This document shows positions 12,201-23,759 of a DNA stretch of 64,000 bases, one piece after another. The notes under the pieces are model-generated. The model ran no database searches and was not told the DNA's origin. It worked only from the letters and a program-made list of their open reading frames with translations. Made by a program: the position numbers and the translations under genes. Position 1 is the stretch's first letter, and the number at the start of each line of letters is the position of its first letter. Source of the stretch: Cyanoderma ruficeps (taxonomy: Eukaryota > Chordata > Aves > Passeriformes > Timaliidae); contig VZDJ01000052.1 of assembly GCA_008694505.1 (NCBI GenBank), positions 9,019,496-9,083,495 on the forward strand. Reading direction: 5' to 3'.

Positions 12201-15200
12201 TGTCTCTCTGTGCTGTGGAAAGGGGCAAGGAAAGGCCATTGAGCCGCTCTGATGATTGCTCAGAAAATAAAATACTTGGAAGTCGAGGCTTTCCAGGGCC
12301 CAAATCACCAGACACACCATTTTGGGGGCTGCAGTTTGCATTGGAGCTTTTCCCAACCTCCCCCAGGACGAGCAAATCTGATCAGGCACTGCTGGTTTTC
12401 CTGCAGGGGAAGACGACGACGACGATGAATGTGGGGAGGAGAAGCTGCCCTCCTGCTTTGACTACGTGATGCACTTTCTGACCGTCTTCTGGAAGGTCCT
12501 TTTTGCCTTCGTGCCCCCCACAGACTACTGGAATGGCTGGGCCTGCTTCGTCGTCTCCATCCTCATGATTGGCCTGCTGACAGCCTTCATTGGCGACCTG
12601 GCATCCCACTTTGGCTGCACCATTGGCCTCAAGGACTCGGTCACCGCCGTCGTGTTCGTGGCCCTGGGGACGTCGGTGCCAGGTAAGCACAGCCACGGGG
12701 TCATGGGGAAGGGCCAGCTCCACCAGCCTGGGCTTGGGGGTGGCTTTGGTTTGGGTTTAGCTTTGGCTTTGGCTTTGGCTTTGCCTTTGCCTTTGCCTTT
12801 GGTTTGGCTCTGCCTTTGGTTTGGCTTTGGCTTTGGCTTTGCCTTTGGCTCCAGCTTTGCCTTTGGCTTTGCTTTTGGCTTCAGCCTTGGTTTTGGTTTT
12901 GGCTCTGCCTTTGGCTTCAGCCTTGGTTTTGGCTTTGGCTTTGCCTTTAGCTTTGCCTTTGATTTTGCCTTTGCCTTTGGGGACAGCTGTGCTCTGCAGG
13001 CTCCCCAAGCACAGGTTTGAGATGTCTGTGGAAACCGGTTTTCAGTCTCAGATGGGCTGGAAGGACAGAACCAGGATGTGGATTCAGCCCCATGGGAATT
13101 ATTTCAAGGACCATCCCACTGCAAAGACTGGGAAGTGTCTGTTTCTGTGGGCAGCCTCCGTGGTATCCACTTTCAGAGTGGGAATTGGTCTTTGGCTGAA
13201 ATGCTTTGTTGGCAGTCCTGCATTTCGAGCATCTGCTGCTTTCACCTTGCTCCTGGGTGAACCAAGTGTGGGTCTGTACTCAGGGCACACTTCCCAGCAT
13301 GGACACCTTTGTGTGAGACCAGGTTCAGGTTGCTGAGCTGGGGGAGCTGCTTGAAATGCAACTTGTGAAGCTCTGGGGATCCCCACCTCACCTTGTGAAA
13401 GAGAGCCTGTGGCTTTCACTCACCTTCTCCCATGGGCTGTGCTGGGCAGGCAGAGGCTGATTTCTGGACAAGGGAAATCTCTGACCCACCCCAACCATCC
13501 CTTGCATCAATCCCTTCCCTCAACACCTTCAAACTTCCAGTCACCAGCACCCAGATGCCCAAAGATCCTGAAATTGTCCTAATGCTACCAAAGGCAAAGA
13601 AAAGAAGCAGCAGAACCAAAAGGAGGAACAGATTTGGGGCAAGGAACAGAAGAAGGAGCATTTTTTAGACCTCTGGCAGCAGAGGCTTTAGGCAGAAGGT
13701 TTGCAGGGCTTCTTCACATGTTTGACAGTGAAAATCTTCCCTCATGCTTTTGCTGACATAAGGTGGCACTTAAGAAGTTCTTTTTTGGAATCCATTTCCA
13801 TCCATTTCCTGAGCCACACTGGGCTGCCTGTACCCAAGGTGATCTGGGAGTGCAGATATGTTCAGGACTCATCTTCTCGCTGTTGGCTGAGCCTGCTCAC
13901 CTGAACAAACCCACGGGCTAAAATCCCTCCTGCTCCTCCTCCCCCCCCCTGCAGATCCAGAGTGGGTTTGGATGTAAAATCAGCACTTCCCTGTGGTGCA
14001 GAGCAGTGTCATGCTGCTGTGCCTGACACAGGGTTTTCCATTAAAATGGCCAGCCAAGTTTTATCACTGGTGCTAAAGCTGGCAGAGCACCGGGGCAGGC
14101 ATGCACCCACCCACACATTTTTTTTTCCTTCCTAAGGGATGGAGGATGAGCTGGTTTACCAAAGTGCCAGGGTCTGCACAAGGCACTGGACTTCAGGGAA
14201 GGCAGAGATCCTGTATTTCTGACCACTGAGATTTCCCCCCTGAGCACTTCCACACCCTGATGGTCCAGAGGAACCAGATGGCCCCCTGTGTCACAACAGG
14301 ACATGAAATTAAGGTGCTTGACTCCAGTCAGGAGGCAGTAGAAATCAGAAGGCTTTATTTACAATTCATTCAGCTCTTTTATAACACGCTGCACTAAAAG
14401 GCACATTATTGGTCCACAGGACTGACACTTCTCTCAGTGGCTAAGTAACAGAAATAGCAAACAACACCCGTTGTTATGGGAAAGGAATACTGTTTACACA
14501 AGGTTGTTCTGGAAAAAAGAAAACTGTTGAAAAGTTTCGCTGGAGAAGAAATAGTAATTCTCAGACTCAGAAAAATATCGAGTCCACACCCTGATTCCTT
14601 GGGGAATGGGATTTCTAATGGAATTTCTAATGGAATCTCCATTTGAAGGGGCTGCACCCTACCCCCTTAGCCCTCATTTTCTTTCCCCAGGCGTCCCCGA
14701 GCCGCCCTCTTCCCTTGGGTGCTTCCTGAGGGTTTCCATCACTTTCTTTCCCCGGGCGTCCCCAAGCCTCCCCCTTCCCCTGGGCGTTTCCTGAGGGTGT
14801 TTCTCCCCCTGTTCCCTCTGCAGACACCTTTGCCAGCAAGGTGGCGGCCACGCAGGACCAGTACGCGGACGCGTCCATCGGGAACGTCACGGGCAGCAAC
14901 GCCGTGAACGTTTTCCTGGGCATCGGGGTGGCCTGGTCCATCGCAGCCATCTACCACGCGGCCCACGGGCAGGCCTTCCAGGTGTCCCCTGGCACGCTGG
15001 CCTTCTCTGTCACCCTCTTCACCATCTTTGCTTTCATCAGCGTGGGAGTGCTGCTCTACCGGCGGAGACCCGAGATCGGAGGTGAGCTGGGCGGGCCGCG
15101 GACTTCCAAGCTGCTCACGTCCTCCCTCTTCATCCTCCTCTGGCTCTTGTACATATTCTTCTCCTCTCTGGAAGCCTNAAGCCTACTGCCACATAAAGGG

Positions 15201-15207
15201 CTTCTAA
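3119..15207 (+). CDS. Na+/Ca2+ exchanger, SLC8/NCX family, 3' half of gene
   Basis: Plasma-membrane 3Na+/1Ca2+ antiporter. Exons seen: A 3119-3225 or B 3564-3667, then 5769-5789, 6539-6556, 7279-7347, 8092-8222, 8829-8928, 12407-12682 and 14824-15207. Phases join without a break (A route: 365 residues plus stop once a 7-base insertion near the end is discounted). The first exons encode the end of the Ca2+-binding domain CBD2 (KPVFRKVQARDHPLP, EEEERRIAEMGRPVLGEH); the last two encode the C-terminal transmembrane bundle with the alpha-2 repeat (VALGTSVP then DTFASKV, GNVTGSNAVNVFLG) and end in the family signature YCHIKGF. The large first coding exon with the N-terminal membrane half and CBD1 lies left of the window. 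The membrane half reads like NCX1, while the linker (QARDHPLP, SIQEENEEKQPL) does not, so SLC8A1 versus SLC8A4 is open. Family identity is certain; paralogue is not. Confidence 0.95.
3564..3667 (+). CDS. NCX alternative exon B
   Basis: 104-nt exon with acceptor CACAG at 3559-3563 and donor GT at 3668. It encodes KFITLRVLDREEYEKECSF and onward to WLRRGVK, homologous to exon A but with Asp to Arg and Lys to Cys at the two switch positions (LDREEYEKEC against IDDEEYEKNK). It lies only 338 bases after exon A. Having A's phase, it can replace A, but joining A to B would shift the frame. In NCX1 the B form predominates in epithelia such as kidney and has weakened CBD2 Ca2+ binding. Confidence 0.93.
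3668..5768 (+). other. NCX intron between exons B and C
   Basis: No coding exon seen. Bases 3960-4350 are AT-richer, free of obvious repeats, and lie next to the alternatively spliced exon, so they are a candidate conserved non-coding element. Bases 5097-5140 are T-rich and low-complexity. Confidence 0.4.
5769..5789 (+). CDS. NCX cassette micro-exon C (21 nt)
   Basis: Reads G|CC CTG TTG TTG AAT GAG CTT G, giving ALLLNEL, the exon-C peptide of NCX1. It is flanked by CACAG and GTAAGC. Its length is a multiple of three, so it can be skipped without a frame change. It is too short for ORF finding and was located by the conserved peptide and phase. Confidence 0.92.
6539..6556 (+). CDS. NCX cassette micro-exon D (18 nt)
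   Basis: Reads GT GGC TTC ACC ATC ACA G, giving GFTIT, between acceptor TCATCTAG and donor GTATGG. It corresponds to NCX1 exon D. A CT-rich tract (about 6490-6535) precedes it. I could not find the next NCX1 micro-exon (encoding a KYLYG-like peptide) before 7279. Confidence 0.88.
8929..12406 (+). other. NCX intron between CBD2 end and the first C-terminal membrane exon
   Basis: 3.5 kb with no recognisable exon. Bases 10020-10290 are AT-richer and repeat-free. I saw no clear transposable element. Confidence 0.5.
12407..12682 (+). CDS. NCX penultimate exon, transmembrane segments and start of alpha-2 repeat
   Basis: Begins with an acidic run (EDDDDDECGEEK), then PSCFDYVMHFLTVFWKVLFA and the hydrophobic segments GWACFVVSILMIGLLTAFIG and VVFVALGTSVP. 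Acceptor CTGCAG ends at 12406; donor GTAAGC begins at 12683. The alpha-2 repeat is split between this exon and the last one, as in other NCX genes. Confidence 0.96.
12731..12990. repeat. Hexamer tandem repeat (TTTGGC/TTTGCC family)
   Basis: About 260 bases of imperfect 6-bp units (GGCTTT, GCCTTT, GGTTTT variants) starting 48 bases after the donor of the 12407-12682 exon. Because the period is a multiple of three, long open frames appear on both strands (alternating Gly/Phe/Ala/Leu or Lys/Ala), which I do not regard as genes. Confidence 0.92.
14300..14600 (-). mobile_element. Possible solo-LTR-like insertion in the last NCX intron
   Basis: AT-rich block containing GGCTTTATTTACA (a reverse-strand TAAATAAAGCC poly(A)-like signal) and a TTATAACACGC stretch, abruptly different from the GC-rich intron around it. 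Ends and target-site duplication are not clear. Confidence 0.4.
14824..15207 (+). CDS. NCX last coding exon, frame broken near the end by an N-containing insertion
   Basis: Encodes DTFASKVAATQDQYADASIG, the rest of the alpha-2 repeat and the final membrane segments, up to FFSSLEA. The next bases are GAAGCCTNAAGCCTACTGCC: the six bases AAGCCT occur on both sides of the single N at 15178. Without those seven extra bases the frame reads on through YCHIKGF to TAA at 15205-15207. As written, the frame instead runs on into the UTR. I take this as an assembly join rather than a mutation. Confidence 0.93.
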
Positions 15208-17260
15208 AAGGGACAGCCGGAGGTAGTAAATATGTGTATATCTATATATATCTATATAGAGCGGTATATAGGTATAGATATAGATATAAAGCCGTGTTTA
15301 ACGAACAGAGAGAGAATAAAAAAAGAGATTTTTTTTGCCATGTTCACACACCTGCTGATGGAAAGCGGCTTTGGAGCATCCTTTTGAACTAGGCAGGACC
15401 CCAAAGCCAGCGGGACCCCTCCCCAGGAGCCAGGGGCAGGGCCCTTTCTGCAACTCGACCGTCAGGAGCGGCCGGTGGGCGCCGAGCCCCTCCCCACCGC
15501 CGACTCCCCCCGCCGGCCCCGGCAGGACGGACAGACGGACAGACGGACGTGGAGGCGGCCGGGGCGCCTCGGCCCGGTGAGGAAAGCCAGAGTAGCTGCT
15601 GAGAGACAGGGCAGCGGGCAAGGGAAGGAGAGGAAAGGGAGGGTTCTGACATCCCACCGCCATCCAGCTGCCTTCGCCATCGGGAACAGCCCTCTGGCCC
15701 CGCGGGAGAGCAGCGGGAGACCGGACTGAAGACAAGGGGGAGCCGGGAGCTTTCTAAGGATGGAACACAAACCGTTCTCGTCGTTGATTTGGGGTTGGTT
15801 TTTTGGTTGTTTTTTTTTTTTCGTTTCCTTCTGGCGTGTGTACGACTAGCATTTCCCACCCACATGCCCCTCATCTCTCCCTGTCCGTGCTTTTGGGGGC
15901 GCACAGCCTCGTGTCCCGTGTCCCAAGCCAAGGCTGGGCGGGGCGGCGGGAGCCTTCCTCCCGCTCCTCCTCCTCCTCCTCGGGCATGCTGTCGTGGTAC
16001 TTGTAACATTTTGCATGAATGAAATGAAATCTGTATATAGCATCCTATAGAGGTAGTCCTCCCAACCATGTGGGTTGAGCATTGCAGATTGCAAACGTTT
16101 TCTTTTCACTGGGTTTTATTTATTTTTAGTTAGTTCGGGGTGTTTGGGGTTTTTTTGCCATGGGGGTTATTTTGGTTTTTTGGGGTTGTTTTTTTGCTCG
16201 TTTGTTTGTTTGTTTGTTTCCTCTTAGCGGGGGCGGAGAGGATGGAAAGCTGTCCCCACTCTGCTGCTGGTGGCGTGGCTCCACGAGAAGCAATAACAGC
16301 TGTAGGTTTTCAGGGGAGGAGAACCCACTCCCCAGGCCCTCCGATGTGCTGGAGGCAGTGTGGGGGCCTCCTCTGCCCACGGGAGGTTTTACACGGGGTG
16401 CCAGGGAGTGAGTGGGCCGAGCAGTCTGAGGGGAACGAGCCTGGCTGGCTCCCAGCGCCTCACACGCTTCTTTCTGCCTTTTGAGTCAGTGTCTGCCTCA
16501 GAGCCGTCCCCTGAGTCCCCAGAGGTGTAGCGACAGCCCCTGTTTGAGTGCGAAGCCATCAGGACCAGCCCCCAAAGCTGGTCCTTTCCCACAGCCATTT
16601 GGAGGCAGAATCATCCAGCCTGAGGGCTGAAGGGCCAGTGCTACCCAGGAATCGTCCCCAACCGGGCAGGGATGTGACGGGGCATCCCCCCTGATGCCGG
16701 GAGGGCAGCCAGGGGATGTGGGCCTGGAGCTCCCCGGGGCAGACACTGGTGTTGAGAGGTGTCTTCTGCCCCCGTGCCCTCTGCCAGGCCTCCTGACATT
16801 CCAGCCAGGAAAACTCCCAGCCTGCGCATCCATGCTGGGCTCCTCCCGCCCAGCGGGAGCCGTGTCTGATGCTCGCACCATGACCAGCTGGCTGGGGGGT
16901 ACATGTACTCATCTTGAACTATCTGTGGAAATTTTAATTGACCTGCTGTAAGGTTTTCTCTAGGAATATGAAGTCTTGGGTTTGTTTTGGGTTTTTTTTT
17001 TAATCTTCTCAAGCCTTTTTTCACTTTTGATTTGTTTTGGGGTTTTTCTTTTTTTGTTTCTCATTGTTTTTTGGGGGAAAATCAAACACAGGTGCAGGTT
17101 GTTCAGGTTTATGATTACCTTTATGTACAACGATTTCATTCTCATCTGTTTGGCTTCATTTTTTTTTTCCTTTGTGTGTATTGCCCACCACTATAGGCAG
17201 TGAGTCCACTAATTGTGATGATCCTTATCAATGGTACACAATGCACAGAGAAATAAAGTT
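15208..17260 (+). other. NCX proximal 3'UTR
   Basis: Non-coding sequence after the stop, with a TA-rich microsatellite (15236-15290), a GC-rich CpG-bearing part (about 15400-15760), T-rich runs, and an AATAAA signal at 17251-17256. Assignment rests on position and lack of coding potential. Confidence 0.6.
17251..17256 (+). terminator. Candidate proximal poly(A) signal of the NCX gene
   Basis: AATAAA in AGAAATAAAGTTTG about 2 kb after the stop codon, followed by T/G-rich sequence. Confidence 0.5.
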
Positions 17261-20200
17261 TGTAATGATTCCTGATGGATCCAGTACTGCTCCTGCATAT
17301 TCTCTATGGAAAACCCTTCCCTCCAGCTGTTTCCCCCTTTGTCCCCATCTCTCCCTGACTCATTGGTTTGCCTTGTCCCATCTCATGCCCTTCCTCCCTC
17401 TCCATCTCCATGGTGCCTCAGGCTGGGTGTGTGCTGCTGGAGCTCACAGCCCTCTCCACTCCCAGAGGGATGCAGGAAACCAACCCAGGACAAGGCTGTG
17501 GGGCAGCCCACCCTCCCGGGGCCAGGAGCTGCATCCCTGCCCAGTGCTGGCTTGTCCTGGGCGTGGGGAGAGCCATGGGTGTGCCCCTCGAGGTACCAAG
17601 CAGCTCTTTCTTCCTGTGTCCTCTGTAGAACTGCTCCTGCTCTTGCTGCAGCCTCACAGCGAGCTGTGCTGGGTGAAGCCACGAGCTAAAGATGAGGCAG
17701 AATACAAGAGGTGCATCACCAGGGCAGGGTCTGTGGGTGCCAGAGCAGGTCTGGGACACCCCACGAGGCTGGGCTGCTCCCAAGGGGTGCCTGCCCATGC
17801 CCCAGTCCAGGTGCCCCAGGACATTTCAGACCCTGTGCCTCGACACAGCTCAGCCAGCACTGAGGAGGAGAAAAGTCTCCCCGTGCCCAGGGATGCTGGT
17901 CCTCCCTGTGTTCCGCTGGAGCTGTCCCCAGATAAACCCTCCCTGCAGTGCTTTGGGAGGTCCTGCTGTGCCAGCTGAGCTCCAGCACCAGCCCTGGAGA
18001 AGGGCCCGGGGCAGCTCTGCCTTCAACACTCCCCGGCAGAGAGCACGGCCAGAGATGTCCCTGTGCTGTCCCCAGGCACTGGATTGTGAGAGTAAAACAA
18101 CCCCTCTGACCCGCTAATTGCATCTGCTGGGGGGTGATGTTGGTGTTTTCCCCCTCATCATTTGCTTCTTCATAATGAATTGCCTTGGCTGGAGTAATTA
18201 ACAAGTCAAACGGGCCTTGTGTTAGGTTAGCCGGCAGTAAATAACTCCCGGTGACGGAGCTTTCCACGGGGAATGATGGAGCAGCCCTTGCTTAGGACAA
18301 GGCCTAAATGACAGGCTAGGCAGCAGCTCTGTGCTTTGGGGCATCCTCACCCAGCCCCGTGTGCTGTGAGTGTGCCCCTCCCGAGGGTGCCAGGCCTGCT
18401 CTTCTGCACTGTCTCCTCCTTGACCACCCTCTCCAAAGGCAGGGGAGAGCTGCCCTCCCCGGGAAGGCACCAGCAGCAGGAGGATGCTCATCCCTGCCAC
18501 AATCACAGCTCAGCTCTGTGGATCCCTGCCTCGTGCCAGAACTCTCCTGTCTCTTCCTCGTCCAGCCCCTGCACAGGGAGAACATGGAGCATCTCTGATA
18601 AAGGTTTATGGATGTTGCCAGAAGCAGCAGTTGGAGCCCTTGGCCTCCATCCCTCTGCCTGCCCCGTTTGCTCTCAGCCCTTCTCCTCACCCCACCAGCC
18701 AAAGGCAAACCTTTCCATGGAAAAGGACAAAGGACATCCAGAGACAGACACCCAAATAACTCCACAGGCCACTGCCAGGCACGTGGGGACCAGCAGCAGG
18801 AGCACACGTGTGACAGCCCTGACCATCTCTGACAAACCATCCCGCCAGGTTTTTTGACAAACCATCCTGCCAAAACCATCTTCAGGGCTCAGTGGGCATG
18901 GAGGCAAATCCCAGTCCCAACCTGAACACGCGGAAAGAAAGGGGAAAGAGCTGCAGATCTGCAGTGCCTCAAGGCTGAGCCCACCCAAACTGAGCCAGGG
19001 CAGCACAGGAACTGCTCAATCCCGAGTGGGAACCCCTCAGCTCCAACCAAAGGAGGCTCCTGTGTCACCCCGTGCCAGGCAGGCTGTGGTGCATACGGGC
19101 TCAGGGGTGGTCACAAGGCTCATCTGTGCTCCCTGGAAGGACAGAGGGGAGAAGGGAGGCCTTGAGCCTGCCCTGGTCAGGAGCCTGGCTGTGAACTCAG
19201 TGCCCTGTTCCTGCTGTGGGCAGGGGGAGCAGAGCCCTGTGTTACTGTTACAGCTGTTTTTAAATCCTCGGGCGAGAGTCGTCGGCCTCGGTGGCCGTGT
19301 ACATAACTCAGGAGGAAGTTCAGCTGCATTCCTGGAGGGACAGAGCTGAGCACAGCCAGAAAGTGATGGAAAACTTAATGCTGGATGGATGGTGTAACTC
19401 CAGGACAAAGCCTTGCAATGTTTTCTCTAGGCTTTGGCACCCAAGCCTACCTGGAGGAACGAGTTTGCAGAGCACCAGGAACATCTCTGGCCTCTCTGAG
19501 CAGGCAGTGACCAACTACTGACAGCTGTACGTGTGCTCAGCACAGCTGTGGAGAAGCCTGTTTGTCTTGTAGAAAACTTGTCTTGCACAGGAAAGCATCC
19601 AGAGGCGTCTGTATTCTTGCAAAAAGCACCGAGGGACAATAAATACAGTGAGATTCCTCACCTTTTAAGGACTTGAGCTTTTCTGCTCGTGGAACTGGAG
19701 GTGCCAAGAGCCTCTTTTCCAGCCAGCAGCACCCCTCACACAGAGGGAAGGGACACTGCCAGGGAAAGGGGCCTGCCTGGCCAAGCAGGAGCTGTTATCA
19801 GCAAAGAGAGGCAGGAGCTTGCTGCTACCAGCAGGATTTCCTGCCCGTGGGATGCCCCTGAGAGCATCCAAGGAGTCTCCACAGGGTCTTGCTCTCTCTC
19901 TGGAGCATCTCAAGAGCAGCCTGGGACCCCAGGGTGGTTCACTGCCCTCTCCTGCAGGCTCTGCACCCTGCCTTGGCTCTCTCCCCTTTCCCAGAGGGAA
20001 TGCCAGCCTGGGGCTGCCCTCACCATAAGTGTGGCAGAGGGCCCTGGGGCACCCCCTGTTCCCACAGCAGGGGCTGTGGGGCACTCTGGGGCTGGGGGTT
20101 CCAGTGGGATGACCCAGCACGGGAGGGGATGGGCAAGGGATGAGTGCCAAGGGGTCCCAGGCAGGTCTGGAGACCTTGTTCAAGCACTGCCACAGCATGT

Positions 20201-23200
20201 CCCCTGCCCTGGCCGCCATGGGCACGGGCATGCACAGACACAGCACAGCCTCCAGCTCCTCTGGCTGGCGTGGGCACCACCCCAGCCAGCATTTCAACCT
20301 CTGGGATTCCAGACAGCCCTTGGCCTGCTGTGCTGCCCCAGGAAAGCTTCCTGCCCCTCCCAGTCTGCAGCCCCAGCCCAGCTCAGGTGGCAACGGGGCG
20401 GACCATCAGTGACCCACCATCAGTGACCCCACCTGATGCCAAGGTCCCCCACATTGTGCCTCGAGCCATCTCAAGGTCCCAAAATCACTGTCTGCCCTCA
20501 GTGACAGTCCAGCCTGTGCTGGCTCTGTGCTTGCCTCCCCTGTGAAGCCTCTCCACGTTCCACCTTCTCCCAAGCTCCCTGCAGAGGAGCATTCCCTGTC
20601 CCTCCCTCCTGCCCCACAGCTGGGGGGAGATTCCCGTGTGGGGCAGGTTTCCTCTCTCCCTGCACTGAACAGCGACCCTTGTTAGCTCAGCCCTGTCTCC
20701 AGGCAAAGGGGAACCACCCCACATCGTGGGTCTGAGCCCCCACAAACCAAACTTGCACACAAAGCCCTCCTGCTCATCACCCAGGCACAGTCACAGGTTT
20801 TATTGTGCCCCTGTCCCTCACTCATGAGCCTGTGGACGATTTTTTGCTGAATTTCCACCATTATCAAGTCCCGCAGATGCTCCAACTCCACTCCCCAATC
20901 CAAACGTGCCTCTGTGCTTCCAAAACAAACTGATCTGCTTCAGCTGGGGGTTCAAGGCTTTCCTGCCCTTGCTCGAAATGGGCAGTTTAAGCAGAGCAAG
21001 TTGCAATGGCTTGGGATGCTTGTCCACACCTAGAGCCCCTAAACCCTTGCAGCACGTGGGAGGTTGGCACAGGGCTCTGTCCCTGCACCTCCCGACCTCT
21101 TTGTTGAGGTGGGATTTATTTCTCCTCCATTGCTTTCAGCCCAGAGGAGTCTCTTTGCAGATGGGAGGATGAGACCTGCATGGAGCACAGCCTTGCCCTG
21201 GTTTCCTGATGGGAATTGCCATGTCCTGTGGCACTGCCATCCCCAGGAGTGTGTGCCCCAGCCCTGGCAGACTCATCTCCTGCGAGACTCTGGCAGATGA
21301 GCTTCTCTGCAGAGATACTTGTAAACACACAGAATTTCTCAGTCCCTGTGAAATTGCACGGGTGAGGTTGGATCCTGTGTTTTGGGAACATTCCTGAAGG
21401 GTTTTGCAGACCAGCAGCTTTGTAGGGAGGTGCCCACGTGGATTTCTCCTTGTTTCTTGTAAAGCTGAGATGCCTCCCCTGCCTTCAGCTGCCGCCCTGT
21501 GCCCTGCCCTGGCCTTTCCTTGCAGTGGGAGCTGTGATCAGCTGCCCCTTGGCTGAACTCCCCCTGTTCAGATGAGAACGAGCTCACTGCCCGTTTGTGT
21601 CTTCACTCTCTTGCCCCGTGTTGCCTCCCTCATCCTGCGAGCTCTTGAGCAAAGTGTGCCCATGCAGGGAGCCTGCAGGAGCCCTGCTTGTCTTGCTCTT
21701 AATCAGGAAACACACACTCCTCTCTGCAGCTCGAGAGAGCAGAAGATGGCAATAATACCTCTTACGCTACAGGCACTGTGTTAGCAAGGAAAAAAAAACG
21801 TTATTTTATTTTTTTTCCCCTGACAATTCTTGTCCCAGTTCTTTTTTCCATAGTGCATTAAGCATTAGGAGGCACAGCTCCGCACACAGTTCAGCTCTCA
21901 AGACTACCTGTTGAGGACATTGCTCAGCAATCCAGCAGCTTTATTTGTGGATGAAGGGCAGAAGGTGGTGAATTCTCCTACAATTCCTGGCTGCTGGAAG
22001 GCACACAGCCACGCTGGCAAAACCCACAAAACGCGGGGGTTTGTCAAATGCAGCCCTTTCTATCCGGGGTCTGTGTGCCAAGAAGACCTGGCATGAGGCT
22101 GCAAAATCCAAATCATGAACTTCCTGAAGATCTCTCAGCAGTGATGGGGCATCCTTCCCCCTCCTGCTGTCTCCAGGCTGTCCAGAGAGGTGTGTGGCAC
22201 ACCTGGTGCTCACATGGGAATGTCACCGCTCACCAAGCCACAAGAGGACCCGGAGCAGACACACCACGTTCTACCTCCCACCCCAAACACAGCCCACAGG
22301 ATGTTCCCAGCAAAAAGCAGCCAGGCAGGCCTTGGGAAAGCTCACCCACCCCAAAGGCAGCAGGTTCCCCGTGGTGCTCCCCACATTGCTGCCCCGAGGG
22401 ACGGGCTGCTCACAGCTCAGCGCCCTGCAGGCACAGCCCTGGCCTTGCTCATGGGAGCATCAGCCAGAGAGGCCTGCAAGGAGTGGCCAAAATCTTTTGA
22501 AGGAGAGAGAAACGAGATGGGAATTAGTATAAAAAGCCCATGGCAGGGGTAATTTAGATCCGTCACTTATTTTCCTCTGTAATTAAGTGGCCCAATTATC
22601 TCGATGCTTGAGTGACCACTCCAGTTCTCAAAAGTCATTTCCACACACTTGAACAACTGCTCCTCCTTCCAGAGTAACCCTCTCAGAAAGAAACACATCT
22701 CCCTTGGCAGAGATGTAATTCGTGCCAGCAGCTCCTCCCACTGTCCCCGTCAGGAGCAGAGGGACACTCGGGCAGGGAGCGCCTGCACAGCCTGTCCCAG
22801 GGCTGCTGGACACTCCCCACAGCAGGGAACAGCAGGATGCGGCAGGGACAGAGCTCCAAGAGGCTCTCCGGGCCTGGGAAGGGATGGGGACAGCTGGTGG
22901 AGCCCATGAGGGGAGGCAGGCACGGGGGTGTGGTGTCTCCTCACGGGCACCCCATGCCAGGGTGGTGGCTGGGGACAGCACTGCCAAGGCAACTTGGCCT
23001 CTGGAATTCTGGATGTGCTCCAGAAGGAATGGCTCTCGCTTTCCTGCTCTCCTCTGGCGATCTCTGACAGCCGAGGTGCCCCTGCTCGAGGGAGCTCCCC
23101 ATGGCAGCGCGGGCCAGCAGGACGGGAGGAGGAGGCTGCCACCACCCACCCTTCCTGACGCACCCAAAGCCACCTGCCACCGTCATCCTGTCACCCATCC

Positions 23201-23759
23201 CCCTGTGTGTGTGTCCCCTCACAACCTCCAGGCCCCCTGGGGCAGACAGACACCCTTTGTAAANAGAGAGAGAGAGGCCCCCGACAGCAGCCCCTGGTCC
23301 CCCCGGCAGGGACAGGGCAGGCAGAGCCCGGCTGGGCAGAGCCAAATCATCCCAAAGCTGGGCTGGGAGTTTGCAGGAGAACCGGAACCGGAGCGTGGGT
23401 CACAAATTCAGCTCCACCTTCCCTCTGCCACCCGCCTGGCACCACGGGCTGGCACTGCCCCAGCTTGTGCCCCGAGCTGAGGGTCACCCCCGGGCTCGGC
23501 AGCTGGAGCCCCCCCAGCCTCTCTGTCTCTGTCACAGCTCCTCACAGATCCAATGGCACAATGCAGCTACACTATTTGAAAAGCCATAATATTTGTTGGT
23601 ACGACTCTTTTATTACTGTCGATTTATATATATATATTTGTTGATAAAAGAGGTCATCTTGGGAGACGCTCCCAGTTCTCCTGGGAAATAACTGCCCGAT
23701 GCTGTATATTCTGTACATGCTGTATAAACAAAGCAAAATTATGTAAATGTGAACGTTTG

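Noticed and set aside
12757..13020. Low-complexity ORFs on both strands after the exchanger exon
   Set aside because: Produced by the hexamer repeat inside an intron.
13432..13668. Basic peptide ORF (KAKKRSSRTKRRNRFGARNR)
   Set aside because: Arises from an A/G-rich intronic stretch; no splice context or homologue recognised.
19689..20426. Several ORFs over 200 codons on both strands in 19.6-20.5 kb
   Set aside because: GC-rich non-coding DNA gives long frames on both strands; residue make-up is random-like and no conserved motif is seen.
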